Made by a program: the position numbers and the translations under genes
The notes under the pieces: generated by a model
The model's database searches: none
The model's input: the letters and a program-made list of their open reading frames with translations, nothing else
Told to the model about the DNA's origin: nothing
Part shown: one piece after another, positions 34,910-44,777 of the stretch
How the letters are laid out: each line of letters begins with the position of its first letter
Numbering within the stretch: the stretch's first letter is position 1
Origin: Roseibium album
GTDB lineage: Bacteria; Pseudomonadota; Alphaproteobacteria; Rhizobiales; Stappiaceae
Assembly: GCF_001404515.1 (NCBI RefSeq)
Contig: NZ_CXWE01000007.1
Location: forward strand, 349,409 to 413,408
DNA: 64,000 nt
Direction of reading: 5' to 3'

Positions 34910-36055
34910 ATGTCGAGCGAAGATCTCACAGCTCCCCTAGGAATGGGCAAACGGCGGCTGGTCAGGCTGCCGTTCGGTCTTATCGGTGTCGGACTATTGA
35001 GCGTTTTCGTCACGACAACGATGATCTGGCTGGCGGTTGTCGATGATCCCCTGGGCGGTGAGCCGGTTGCCGTCATTCCGCTTGATGCCATGGTGGAAGG
35101 CGTGACCTCGCAGGATATCGAGGTTGTTGAAATCCGTCCGGGTCTTGCAGGTGATCTCGGACCGAATCTGAGACCTGAATCCGGCCGGGATCTGCTTGGA
35201 CCTCGCTATGAAATGGTCCAGCGTCCCGATGGCAAGGGAACAGGTGAACCTGTTACCAGTCTGTCGGCCAACCCTGATACGAGGGTCAGCGAAAGGTCCG
35301 ACTACGGTTTTCTTCCGAAAGTCAGTGATGCCGGCGTACGTCCACTGGATGCCTATTCCCGGCCCGTCATTCGTGAATTCTCTTCAATTCCCAAGATCGC
35401 GATTATTGTGAATGGAATGGGATTGAGTGAGACCGGGACCCAAAATGCCATCGACCGCATGCCGCCTGAAGTAACTTTCGCGCTTGCTCCCTATGGCGAT
35501 GACCTTGATCTCTGGATGCAGCAGGCGCGTTCAAAGGGGCACGAACTGCTGTTGCAGCTTCCACTGGAACCCTTTGATTTCCCGGACAACGATCCAGGAC
35601 CTCATACGCTCATGGTTAGCCTGCAACCGAAAGAAATGCTGGACAGGCTGGCATTCTTGCTGACGCGGGCAACAAACTACGTGGGTACCATTCCCGACAT
35701 GGGGGCCCGGTTCACATCCACCAAACCGTCGATGCAATATCTCCTGGAAAAGCTGAAGTCTCGCGGCCTCATGTTCGTCGACAACGGTACCTCATCGCGC
35801 AGCCTGTCGGCTGAAACGGCTGGCGATCTGCGCCTTCCCTTCGCTGGAGTTGATGTGGTGCTTGATGAAGTTCCGCGCGAAGACAATATTGACGCGAAAC
35901 TGTTGCAGCTGGAAGGTATTGCAAGATCCCGTGGCGTGGCCGTTGCATCCGGGTCCGCACTTCCGGTGACCGTACGCCAACTGGAGAAATGGGTGCAGGA
36001 CCTGGAGCAACGCGGTCTTCAACTTGTGCCTGTCAGCGGGACCATCGACAGATAG
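34910..36055 (+). CDS. Divergent polysaccharide deacetylase family protein (YibQ-like)
   Basis: The 381-residue protein has one N-terminal membrane span (about residues 24-46, FGLIGVGLLSVFVTTTMIWL) and a C-terminal NodB-like barrel (about 160-375). The barrel begins IPKIAIIVNGMGLSETGTQ, with LLLQLPLEPFDFPDNDPGPH and FVDNGTSSRSLS. This is the divergent family found next to ctpA in alphaproteobacteria and linked to the cell envelope. Its activity is unproven. Confidence 0.88.
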   Translation: MSSEDLTAPLGMGKRRLVRLPFGLIGVGLLSVFVTTTMIWLAVVDDPLGGEPVAVIPLDAMVEGVTSQDIEVVEIRPGLAGDLGPNLRPESGRDLLGPRYEMVQRPDGKGTGEPVTSLSANPDTRVSERSDYGFLPKVSDAGVRPLDAYSRPVIREFSSIPKIAIIVNGMGLSETGTQNAIDRMPPEVTFALAPYGDDLDLWMQQARSKGHELLLQLPLEPFDFPDNDPGPHTLMVSLQPKEMLDRLAFLLTRATNYVGTIPDMGARFTSTKPSMQYLLEKLKSRGLMFVDNGTSSRSLSAETAGDLRLPFAGVDVVLDEVPREDNIDAKLLQLEGIARSRGVAVASGSALPVTVRQLEKWVQDLEQRGLQLVPVSGTIDR

Positions 36056-36081
36056 CATTTGAATTTCAGATAGGTGAACAA

Positions 36082-36612
36082 GTGACAAAGCTTGCGCTCG
36101 GACCGGGATTTCCCGAACCTTCCGAAGGGCTGCCGTACCGCCCTTGTGTCGGCATCATGTTGATCAACAGGGATGGTATGGTCTGGATCGGAAGCCGCGA
36201 TGACGGTGGAAGCTCATCCAACTACGAATTTTCCTGGCAAATGCCGCAGGGGGGGATCGACAAGGGCGAGAGCCCGGAGCAGGCGGCCCGCCGGGAGCTC
36301 TACGAGGAGACATCTGTGAGATCGGTGACACTTCTCGAGGAGGCACCGGAGTGGTTCGCATACGACTATCCCGAAGAAGTCGTTCGGAAGTCCCGAAGGG
36401 GCAAGCACCGCGGACAGGCGCAGCGATGGCTGGCATACCGCTTTGAAGGTGAGAATGAGGAAATCAACATTCTGGAACCGCCGGAAGGACACAAGGCGGA
36501 ATTCGGTGCGTGGCGATGGGAACACGCAGACCGTTTGGCAAGCCTGATCGTGCCATTCAAGAGACCGGTTTATGAACGGGTCGTTGATGCGTTCTCTCAC
36601 CTCACTGCGTGA
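36082..36612 (+). CDS. rppH: RNA pyrophosphohydrolase
   Basis: The GTG at 36082 has an AGGTGA site 5 bp upstream; 176 residues. The Nudix box reads GGIDKGESPEQAARRELYEE (about residues 55-74) after FSWQMPQ, typical of RppH. It removes pyrophosphate from 5' ends of mRNA and so starts decay by RNase E. The order ctpA-yibQ-like-rppH is conserved in the order. Confidence 0.95.
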   Translation: MTKLALGPGFPEPSEGLPYRPCVGIMLINRDGMVWIGSRDDGGSSSNYEFSWQMPQGGIDKGESPEQAARRELYEETSVRSVTLLEEAPEWFAYDYPEEVVRKSRRGKHRGQAQRWLAYRFEGENEEINILEPPEGHKAEFGAWRWEHADRLASLIVPFKRPVYERVVDAFSHLTA

Positions 36613-36820
36613 TCTCTCTTTCACGACATCCTCAAAGCGTCAGCATTTGAAGTCCCGTTGTCGTTTTTCAAACAGACAAGGCATAATTCGAACGCTAGCA
36701 TCCGGCCAAATTGACTGAGAGCTTTGCAACCGTGCGCGGTTCAAGCATTCGGTTAAACACCGGACCATTGCAGGAACACGCGAACAGGCTGCGTGTTCCG
36801 GACGTTTAGGAGGAACGCCA

Positions 36821-38497
36821 ATGTCTTTCGGCAAGGGGCTTTCACGAAAGCCGTCCCAGCCAAAAGGGCGTCAGTTGGAAGATGCTGCCCTGAGTGAAGT
36901 TCAGGCGCTTTTGGGTGACGAACCCCGTCGCCGCGACTTGCTGATCGAACATCTGCACAAGATCCAGGACGCCTACGGGTGCCTGGAGGCCCGCCACCTC
37001 AAGGCGCTGTCGGCCGAGATGCGGATGTCGCAGGTGGAAGTCTATGAAGTCGCAAGCTTCTATCATCACTTCGATATCGTTCGTGAGGATGAGCAAAAGC
37101 CGGCACCGTTGACGGTGAGGGTCTGCGACAGCATCGCCTGTTCAATCAAGGGTGCGGATGCACTTGCTGCCGCTCTGGAGAATGGCGTCGATCCTGCAAA
37201 GGTCAGGATCCAGAAAGTTCCCTGTATTGGACGGTGCGCAGGAGCGCCGTCAGTGCAGGTCGGCAAACGTGCCGTCGACAACGCAAGTGAAATATCCGTT
37301 CGTTCGGTTTTGTATGAAGGCACGAACGCTCCGATCATTCCGGATCACGTAGGGCTGGATCAGTATCGTGCCGAAGGAGGGTACCGGCTGCTCGAACAGG
37401 TACGTACAGGTGAACTGGACGCGGCTGCGATTGCAGGCAAGGTACTTGAGGCAGGCCTTCGCGGGCTTGGCGGGGCGGGGTTTCCTACCGGCACAAAGTG
37501 GAAGATCGTCAACGATCTGCCCGGACCGAAATACCTGACCATCAACGGAGACGAAGGCGAACCGGGAACCTTCAAGGATCGCTACCATCTGGAACACGAT
37601 CCGCACCGCCTGCTGGAAGGCGCGTTGATCGCCGCCCATGCGATTTCCGCCGCCCGGATCTATCTTTACATGCGCGATGAATATCCGGCAGTTCTGGAAA
37701 TTCTGGCGAAGGAAATCGAAGCACTGCGGATTTCGGGCATCATCACCGACATCGATATCGAACTGCGCCGTGGAGCCGGGGCCTATATCTGCGGCGAAGA
37801 AAGCGCAATGATCGAGTCGATCGAAGGAAAGCGCGGTTTGCCGCGCCACCGTCCACCCTTTATTGCCCAGGTCGGACTCTTTGGGCGCCCGACGCTCAAT
37901 CACAATGTCGAAACGCTCTTCTGGATTCGAGATATCGTCGAGAAGGGACCGGAGTGGTTCGCGTCTCAAGGCCGTCGGGGTCACAAGGGGTTCCGATCCT
38001 TTTCTGTCTCCGGACGTGTGAAGGAACCGGGCGTTAAACTCGCTCCGGCCGGGATTACGATGAACGAACTTCTGGCAGAGTTCTGCGGTGGCATGGAAGA
38101 TGGCCATACATTCAAGGGCTATCTGCCGGGCGGCGCCTCGGGTGGAATTTTGCCGGCATCGCTCGCCGACGAACCGCTCGATTTCGGCACGCTTGACAGT
38201 CACGGCTGCTTTATCGGCAGTCATGCGATCGTCGTTTTTTCCGATCAGGATGACATGCGCGACGTGGCGCTGAACCTGATGCGGTTCTTCAGGCACGAAA
38301 GTTGCGGCCAGTGCACGCCGTGCCGATCAGGAACGGAAAAGATGGAACACCTCCTGGTGTCCGGCGACTGGAACAAGGAAAAGATCGCTGATCTCGATGC
38401 AGTGATGCGTTCTGCGTCCATCTGCGGTCTTGGCCAGGCGGCAGGCAATCCCGTGGCATCGGTGCTCAAATTTTTCCCGGAGGAATTCGAAAGATGA
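36821..38497 (+). CDS. NAD-dependent formate dehydrogenase, fused gamma-beta subunit (FdsG-FdsB)
   Basis: The start has a strong TTAGGAGGAA site; 558 residues. Residues 1-165 are a complete NuoE-like domain with [2Fe-2S] ligands C102, C107, C135 and C139. The rest is NuoF-like: FMN loop RGLGGAGFPTGTKWK (about 214-228), NAD region GEEKSAMIES-like (CGEESAMIESIEG) and the [4Fe-4S] motif ESCGQCTPCRSGTE. It passes electrons from formate to NAD. In many bacteria FdsG and FdsB are separate proteins. It overlaps fdsA by 4 bp. Confidence 0.93.
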   Translation: MSFGKGLSRKPSQPKGRQLEDAALSEVQALLGDEPRRRDLLIEHLHKIQDAYGCLEARHLKALSAEMRMSQVEVYEVASFYHHFDIVREDEQKPAPLTVRVCDSIACSIKGADALAAALENGVDPAKVRIQKVPCIGRCAGAPSVQVGKRAVDNASEISVRSVLYEGTNAPIIPDHVGLDQYRAEGGYRLLEQVRTGELDAAAIAGKVLEAGLRGLGGAGFPTGTKWKIVNDLPGPKYLTINGDEGEPGTFKDRYHLEHDPHRLLEGALIAAHAISAARIYLYMRDEYPAVLEILAKEIEALRISGIITDIDIELRRGAGAYICGEESAMIESIEGKRGLPRHRPPFIAQVGLFGRPTLNHNVETLFWIRDIVEKGPEWFASQGRRGHKGFRSFSVSGRVKEPGVKLAPAGITMNELLAEFCGGMEDGHTFKGYLPGGASGGILPASLADEPLDFGTLDSHGCFIGSHAIVVFSDQDDMRDVALNLMRFFRHESCGQCTPCRSGTEKMEHLLVSGDWNKEKIADLDAVMRSASICGLGQAAGNPVASVLKFFPEEFER

Positions 38498-41262
38498 GCC
38501 AGATCACTTTCTCCCTCGACGGCAAGGACGTCACCGCCCAGGAAGGCGAAACCATCTGGCAGATTGCCAAGCGCGAAGGCGTCGCCATTCCGCACCTGTG
38601 TCACAAGGATGCACCCGGGTACAGGTCAGACGGCAACTGCCGCGCCTGCATGGTCGATATCGAAGGTGAACGGACACTTGCAGCGTCGTGCATTCGTGAG
38701 CCATCGGAAGGTATGGTCGTCAAGACCGCGACCGAACGCGCCTCCAAGGCACGTGAAATGGTGTTTGAACTTCTGGCCGCCGATCAACCGAGCCGGGATG
38801 CACACCCGGACCCGGAAAGCGACTTCTGGAAATGGTCCGACACGATCGGTGTGACGCAGAGCCGGTTCGCTCCCTGTGAAAAGCCAGAACAGGACGTTTC
38901 CCATCCGGCGATCGCCGTCAACCTGGATGCCTGCATTGCGTGCAACCTGTGTGAACGCGCCTGTCGGGAAGTTCAGGTCAATGATGTGATCGGCATGGCG
39001 GACCGTGGTTCCCACACGGCACCGGTCTTCGATCTGGCAGACCCGATGGGGATTTCCACGTGTGTTGCGTGCGGCGAATGCGTTTCCGCTTGTCCGACCG
39101 GCGCCTTGATGGAAAAAAGCCTTCTGGATGAGGCCGGCAAGGTTCGCGAGATCTTCACCGAGGAAACCGTCGACAGTGTCTGCCCCTTCTGTGGTGTCGG
39201 ATGCCTGACGTCCGTCTCGGTCAAGGATGGCAGGATCGTCAAGGTCGATGGCCGGGATGGTCCGGCCAACGAGAACCGTCTTTGTGTCAAGGGACGGTTT
39301 GGCTTCGACTATGTTTCCAGTCCCGAGCGCCTGACCAAACCCTTGATCCGGCGGGACGACGCGCCCAAACGCGGCGACATTTCCATGACGCGGGACAATC
39401 ACCTCGACTATTTCCGCGAGGCAACCTGGGAAGAAGCGCTGGACAGGGCTGCCGGCGGCCTGACAGCGGCATTCGAGGCCAAGGGTGGCGCAGGTGTTGC
39501 CGGCTTTGGGTCTGCCAAGGGGTCCAACGAGGAAGCCTATCTTTTCCAGAAACTGATCCGCCAGGGTTTCCAGACCAACAATGTCGACCACTGCACGCGT
39601 CTGTGTCATGCCTCTTCTGTGGCAGCCCTCATAGAAGGGATCGGATCGGGTGCCGTGACGGCTCCGTTCAACGCCGCAGAAGATGCCGATTGCATGATCG
39701 TTATTGGTGCGCGTCCGGCACAGAACCATCCGGTCGCGGCAACCTATATCAAGCAGGCAGCGAAGAAAGGCGGCAAGCTGATCGTCATGGATCCGCGTGG
39801 CCAGGACCTGATGCGGCATGCGGATTACGGCCTGCAGTTCAAGCCGGGCACCGATGTCGCCATGTTGAATGCGATCCTCAACGTGATCATCACCGAGGAG
39901 CTCTACGACAGTCAGTACATCGCAGCCCATGTCGACGGCTTCGAGGCCCTTAAGGAAAAAATCAGGGACTTCACACCTGAGGCGATGGAACCCGTTTGCG
40001 GCATTGAAGCCCAGACCCTTCGTGAAGTTGCAAGGCTATATGCAACCAGTGCGAAATCGATCATTTTCTGGGGCATGGGCGTGTCCCAGCACGTGCACGG
40101 AACCGACAATGTCCGCTGCCTGATTGCCATGGCGCTGACCACCGGTCAGATTGGCCGTCCCGGCACCGGCCTTCATCCGCTTCGCGGACAAAACAATGTC
40201 CAGGGGGCATCCGACGCTGGTCTGATTCCGATGTTTTATCCCGACTATCGGGCCGTCGGGAACGAGGATATCCGAGCCGGTTACGAAGATGCCTGGGGCC
40301 GGACGCTTGACCCGGTTCGGGGACTGACGGTTGTCGAGATCATGAACGACATTCTCGCCGGTGGCATCGAAGCCATGTTTGTTCAGGGCGAGAACCCGGC
40401 CATGTCCGATCCGGACCAGAACCACGCCCGCAAGGCGCTGTCCACGCTGAAGCATCTGGTCGTTCAGGATATCTTCCTGACGGAAACGGCCTGGCATGCG
40501 GATGTCATCCTGCCGGCGTCGGCTCATGCGGAAAAGCTTGGCACCTACACCAACACCAACCGTCAGGTCCAGATCGGACGGCCGTGTGTTCCGCTGCCCG
40601 GAGAAGCGCGTGCCGATTGGCAGATCCTCATCGATCTCGCCAACCGCCTGGGTCTGAACTGGACCTATGACGGTGTTCCGGCAATCTATGAGGAAATGCG
40701 TTCGCACATGGCCTCGCTCAATAACATCTCCTGGGAGAGGCTCGAGCGCGACGGAACCGTTACCTATCCGGCCGACGCGCCGGACAAGCCGGGCAACGAG
40801 ATCCTTTTCGGCCATTCCTTCCCGACTGCGGACGGGCGCGGCAAGATTGTGCCGACGGACCTCGTGCCGCCCAGTGAGCTGCCGGATGAGGACTTTCCGC
40901 TTGTGCTCACGACAGGACGTCTGCTGGAGCACTGGCACACCGGTGCAATGACCAGGAGAGCCACGGTTCTTGACGCCATTGAACCGGAACCGGTTGTTTC
41001 GATGAACCCGCGCGACATCAAGATGTCAGGCCTGGAAATCGGTCAGCAGGTGACGGTCGAAACCCGCCGCGGAGCAATCACCTTGACGCTCCGGGCCGAC
41101 AGGGATGTCTCGGTCGGAATGATGTTCATCCCGTTCTGCTTCTTCGAAGCACCGGCGAACTTCCTGACCAACCCGCAGCTCGATCCCTTCGGCAAGATCC
41201 CGGAGTTCAAGTTCTGTGCCGCGCGCGTAGGACCTGCCGAGCACCAGCAGGCAGCCGAATAA
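38494..41262 (+). CDS. fdsA: Formate dehydrogenase alpha subunit (molybdenum, NAD-linked)
   Basis: The 922-residue protein has a [2Fe-2S] N-terminal domain (CHKDAPGYRSDGNCRACMVD) and two [4Fe-4S] clusters (CIACNLCERAC and CVACGECVSACP). The molybdopterin oxidoreductase part carries its own cluster motif VCPFCGVGC. The metal-binding residue is Cys in HCTRLCHASSV, not selenocysteine. It oxidises formate to CO2 in the cytoplasm. Together with the fused partner it forms the full soluble enzyme; fdsC and fdsD are not found downstream, where a convergent gene follows. Confidence 0.96.
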   Translation: MSQITFSLDGKDVTAQEGETIWQIAKREGVAIPHLCHKDAPGYRSDGNCRACMVDIEGERTLAASCIREPSEGMVVKTATERASKAREMVFELLAADQPSRDAHPDPESDFWKWSDTIGVTQSRFAPCEKPEQDVSHPAIAVNLDACIACNLCERACREVQVNDVIGMADRGSHTAPVFDLADPMGISTCVACGECVSACPTGALMEKSLLDEAGKVREIFTEETVDSVCPFCGVGCLTSVSVKDGRIVKVDGRDGPANENRLCVKGRFGFDYVSSPERLTKPLIRRDDAPKRGDISMTRDNHLDYFREATWEEALDRAAGGLTAAFEAKGGAGVAGFGSAKGSNEEAYLFQKLIRQGFQTNNVDHCTRLCHASSVAALIEGIGSGAVTAPFNAAEDADCMIVIGARPAQNHPVAATYIKQAAKKGGKLIVMDPRGQDLMRHADYGLQFKPGTDVAMLNAILNVIITEELYDSQYIAAHVDGFEALKEKIRDFTPEAMEPVCGIEAQTLREVARLYATSAKSIIFWGMGVSQHVHGTDNVRCLIAMALTTGQIGRPGTGLHPLRGQNNVQGASDAGLIPMFYPDYRAVGNEDIRAGYEDAWGRTLDPVRGLTVVEIMNDILAGGIEAMFVQGENPAMSDPDQNHARKALSTLKHLVVQDIFLTETAWHADVILPASAHAEKLGTYTNTNRQVQIGRPCVPLPGEARADWQILIDLANRLGLNWTYDGVPAIYEEMRSHMASLNNISWERLERDGTVTYPADAPDKPGNEILFGHSFPTADGRGKIVPTDLVPPSELPDEDFPLVLTTGRLLEHWHTGAMTRRATVLDAIEPEPVVSMNPRDIKMSGLEIGQQVTVETRRGAITLTLRADRDVSVGMMFIPFCFFEAPANFLTNPQLDPFGKIPEFKFCAARVGPAEHQQAAE

Positions 41263-41272
41263 CGGACAAACA

Positions 41273-41299
41273 AAAGGGCGGCCTCTTGAGCCGCCCTTT
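41273..41299. terminator. Bidirectional terminator after fdsA
   Basis: AAAGGGCGGC and GCCGCCCTTT form a perfect stem with a CTCTTGA loop between the convergent fdsA and the exported-protein gene. A-rich and T-rich flanks allow use in both directions. Confidence 0.9.
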
Positions 41300-41320
41300 C
41301 AATTCCAAAAACTGTTTCAG

Positions 41321-43486
41321 TCAGTTCGCTTCAATCTTCACGTTCAGAAGATCGGGCAGGGTCTGGGGAGCTGCCATGCTGCCGAGGATCTGCGCCAAAG
41401 GTATGGGATTGGCGGGTGAAAGCGTCACTTTCAGTTCCTTCGGGTCATTCAGATATGTCGACACAGCGTCGCTGACCATCTTCGTGAAGGCTTCATTCTG
41501 GATCGGTGCGGTCGCCTGTGCCGCCTGTGCAACCAGTGCTTCCCTCAGGACGTTTTCTGGCAGACCTTGTGCTTCGGCAAAGAACTTGAGACCATTTGCC
41601 GTCACGCCTGCGTCCTTGAAGATGATCGACGCGTCAACGAACTGGGCCGAAATCGCGGCCAGCTGACCCTGTCCCTCGGGATCTTCGAACAGGGCTTTGG
41701 GAACATTGGCGAACCGCAAGGAGGCCTCAGCCCGGCCAAGACCTTCGATTTCGAGCATCAACCGTTCCAGGCGAAGATCCAGAGTTGCTTCATCCCAGTA
41801 AAGCCGGGCTTCGTCTGACCAGACGATTGTTTCGAGACCAAGCGCCTGAAACAGGGCCTGTGCCTCCGGATCGTCGATTGCACTGACAGGAACCCGGATG
41901 CCGTCGCTCTTGATGTGCAGACTGGTCGGGATCGGAGGCACGGTCGTCGAAATCGTCATTTCGGCCTTGCCGATTTCGGTCCGCCCGACGTCCGGAATGT
42001 TGACATCAAGACCCTCGACCTCATACGCGAATGATCTCGGTATGAACGCGCGAGCAACCTCGAGCGGGTTGTTCTCGCCGTAATTTGGGTCTGCGATCAG
42101 CTTGCCGATCATTTCTTCCATTGGTGTGTAGTCGGCAAACTCGATGTTTCCGATCGCGGCCCAGTCCAGCTTGACCGAAGCCCCTTCCGGAAGTTTTGGC
42201 GCATCGAGACCGACCAGCATCATTTCACCGATGCCTTCCGACCCGATGTCTGTCATCGCCACTTCCTTGATCTTGACGGCTGACTCCAGTCCGGGGCCGA
42301 TTGGAATTATTACGGAAATCCCGCTGACCCGGGCATCGCCAATGGCGAAGGACCGGTAGAACTGGAACACGTTCGTGATCAATTCCTCGGGGGAGGGCGC
42401 CTGTTTGTTCAGGACCTGATCAAGAAGGCTGAGGACGTTGTTGTCCCGCTTGATCATCGTGACGTTGTCAAGAGTGGCTCGCTCTGCTTCCATTTGCACT
42501 GCGAAGCCTTCGGCAACTTCCTGTCTCGATTTGTAATCGACCGCGGACCCGGATCCGATCAGCGTCCATTCTTCGCCGTTTTCAGGAACAGAGGGGTCGA
42601 AGAGATTGATAAATCCGTTGAGATCGATGGTGTTGTAGACAGTCTTTCCCTGACTGGTTGTTTGCGCCAGCATCTGTCCGGAGGCCGCATCAAGCGTCCT
42701 CATCACCTGCGTCATGCCGTTGATCGAATATTCGTCAACCTTTCCATCCCGTGCTCCTGCAAGGCGATATCCATCTATCTGGACCGTTCCGGAAAGTACC
42801 TGCGTGTCCGCGTCGCCCTCAGTGGCATAGGCCTCGATGGTAAGGGCTGAATTGTCGACCTTCACCTCGTCATAAGACGTCAGCAAGGCTGCTTTTATGA
42901 ATGGCAGCCATCGGCTTGCCTTGCGGCTTTCATCTTCCGTCGGCAGATCGGGAAGCACGAACTCGTAGTTGGTTGCGCTCATGCCAGCCAGACGGCCATC
43001 CATTTTCAGCCGGCCTTCATCTTCCACTGCACCTTCAATCACGATCTGGGTGTCGTCGGAATAGATCCAGCTGGTCGAGGTGAATTTATTGTTTTCGTGC
43101 GTCAGGCCCGTGATGGTGACGGTCCCTGAATTGATGGCGATCGAATAGGAGATATCCGCCAGTTTGGAAGGATCGATGTCGGTCGCGCCGTCATTGCCCG
43201 TGACATCCGTTTCTTCCGCCGGGAAGTCCTCGATCTTGCCACTCAGAGAAAACTTGCTGTCCGTTAGCGTGAGAGTGTCACTGCCTGCATCGTAGTCGAC
43301 CGTTCCGTTTTCAAATTCAAGGCCAAGGTTGTTCAGGCCTTCGACATAGGCATCGAATGCGGCTTTGCCCGTGTCCTGGGCAAATGCAGTACCCGAGAGA
43401 AGGACGATCGCGGTGCTGAGTGTCAAAAATCTTGCACGATTTCCGGTCAGATGAGGGTTGGAAGAAGATGCAGGCTTAAAAAACAA
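41321..43486 (-). CDS. Large exported protein of unknown function
   Basis: The 721-residue protein has a signal peptide (LTLSTAIVLLSGTAFAQ, cleavage near residue 36). It is acidic, rich in Thr, Asp and Ser, with alternating hydrophobic patterns typical of beta structure in several similar segments, such as NGTVDYDAGSDTLTLTDSKF, NSGTVTITG and LDLRLERLMLEIEGLGRAEA. No catalytic motif is recognised. It may be a periplasmic or outer-membrane-associated beta-rich protein. It stands alone between fdsA and queG, and I cannot assign a function. Confidence 0.75.
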   Translation of the reverse strand: MFFKPASSSNPHLTGNRARFLTLSTAIVLLSGTAFAQDTGKAAFDAYVEGLNNLGLEFENGTVDYDAGSDTLTLTDSKFSLSGKIEDFPAEETDVTGNDGATDIDPSKLADISYSIAINSGTVTITGLTHENNKFTSTSWIYSDDTQIVIEGAVEDEGRLKMDGRLAGMSATNYEFVLPDLPTEDESRKASRWLPFIKAALLTSYDEVKVDNSALTIEAYATEGDADTQVLSGTVQIDGYRLAGARDGKVDEYSINGMTQVMRTLDAASGQMLAQTTSQGKTVYNTIDLNGFINLFDPSVPENGEEWTLIGSGSAVDYKSRQEVAEGFAVQMEAERATLDNVTMIKRDNNVLSLLDQVLNKQAPSPEELITNVFQFYRSFAIGDARVSGISVIIPIGPGLESAVKIKEVAMTDIGSEGIGEMMLVGLDAPKLPEGASVKLDWAAIGNIEFADYTPMEEMIGKLIADPNYGENNPLEVARAFIPRSFAYEVEGLDVNIPDVGRTEIGKAEMTISTTVPPIPTSLHIKSDGIRVPVSAIDDPEAQALFQALGLETIVWSDEARLYWDEATLDLRLERLMLEIEGLGRAEASLRFANVPKALFEDPEGQGQLAAISAQFVDASIIFKDAGVTANGLKFFAEAQGLPENVLREALVAQAAQATAPIQNEAFTKMVSDAVSTYLNDPKELKVTLSPANPIPLAQILGSMAAPQTLPDLLNVKIEAN

Positions 43487-43580
43487 TGTCTTGGCTCCAA
43501 ATCGGATGATCAGAATGGACCGTAACCAATCGGTCTGTTTCGATATAGTTGTTACTTGCTGGCCATTCCATGACTATGGC

Positions 43581-44762
43581 TCATTCTTGTGACGAGGTCG
43601 ACTCCGGGGCGGACAAACCTCCAGTATTGGCTAACCATTCGGCGCGGACGTTTTCATCAGCTTCAGTGTCGAACTTGGTTGCGCTTCGGGCAGAAACGTC
43701 TCCCTCGTCTGCAAGCTGTCGAAACGCCCAGACCGCCGCGCCTCTGACAACCGGGTCGGGATCGTTCATCAGCCGGTCTATTTTCGGCAGGAGACCGCGT
43801 TGGCCGGAATTTCCGGCCGCAATCAGGACATTCCGCATGAACCGGTTGCGTCCGATCCGTTTCACTGGAGATCCGGCAAAGAATTTCCGGAAATCGGCGT
43901 CATCGAGGTCGAGGAGGTCGGCAAGCAATGGGTTGTTCAGGTCTTTGCGGGCAACAAGCTTGATTTCGTTGGCCGCACTCGCGAACTTGTTCCACGGGCA
44001 GGCTGCAAGACAATCATCGCAGCCATAAATCCGGTTTCCCATTGCCTTGCGAAATTCAAGCGGGATCGGGCCTGGGTGTTCGATCGTTAGGTAGGAGATA
44101 CAACGGCGCGCATCGAGCTGGTAAGGCGCCGGGAAAGCATCCGTAGGACAACTGTCCAGGCAGGCCCTGCACGAACCGCAGTGGTCGGTTTCGCGGCCGC
44201 TGGCCGGCAGGTCGAGCGTCGTGAAAATGGAGCCAAGAAAAAACCAGGATCCATGTTCCCTGGAAACAAGGTTCGTGTGTTTCCCCTGCCAGCCAAGACC
44301 TGCGGCTTCGCCCAGCGGCTTTTCCATGACCGGCGCCGTATCGACGAAAACCTTGACGTCACCTCCTCCGGCTCTTGAAATCAGAAACGATGCCAGTTCC
44401 TTCAAGCGGCCCTTGATGACGTCGTGGTAGTCCCGGTTGCGTGCATATACGGAAAGACCGCCGGTACCTGTGTCGTTCAGGTGTGCAAGCGGATGATTTT
44501 CAGGCGTATCGTCAGGCCCATAGTTCATCGCCAGCATGAGCACTGACCTGACGTCCGGCCACAGGGCTCGGGGGGAGGCACGGCGGGTAGCCGTCTCTTT
44601 CATCCAGACCATCGTTCCGTGATAGCCGTTGTCCAGATAGGCCTGCAGCCGGTCTGCCGCGCCCGGGATACTGTCGGCGGGCGCAATTTTCAGCCCGCAA
44701 AAACCGAGGGTTTGCGCCTTGTCTTCAAGAGCGGTCAGGAGCTTTTGGGTTTTCTTGTCCAA
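43581..44762 (-). CDS. queG: tRNA epoxyqueuosine(34) reductase
   Basis: The 393-residue protein has the two [4Fe-4S] motifs of QueG, CGSCRACLDSCP and CDDCLAACPWNKF. The cobalamin-binding N-terminal domain (MNYGPDD, GRDYHDVIKGRLKEL-like NRDYHDVIKGRL) precedes them. A C-terminal HEAT-like region with LMNDPDPVVRGAAVWA follows. It performs the final step of queuosine formation in tRNA. Normal length. Confidence 0.95.
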   Translation of the reverse strand: MDKKTQKLLTALEDKAQTLGFCGLKIAPADSIPGAADRLQAYLDNGYHGTMVWMKETATRRASPRALWPDVRSVLMLAMNYGPDDTPENHPLAHLNDTGTGGLSVYARNRDYHDVIKGRLKELASFLISRAGGGDVKVFVDTAPVMEKPLGEAAGLGWQGKHTNLVSREHGSWFFLGSIFTTLDLPASGRETDHCGSCRACLDSCPTDAFPAPYQLDARRCISYLTIEHPGPIPLEFRKAMGNRIYGCDDCLAACPWNKFASAANEIKLVARKDLNNPLLADLLDLDDADFRKFFAGSPVKRIGRNRFMRNVLIAAGNSGQRGLLPKIDRLMNDPDPVVRGAAVWAFRQLADEGDVSARSATKFDTEADENVRAEWLANTGGLSAPESTSSQE

Positions 44763-44777
44763 GTTCGTCGGCAGCTG

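Noticed and set aside
38626..39930. 434-codon minus-strand open frame
   Set aside because: Antisense of fdsA, whose iron-sulfur and molybdopterin motifs prove the plus-strand reading.
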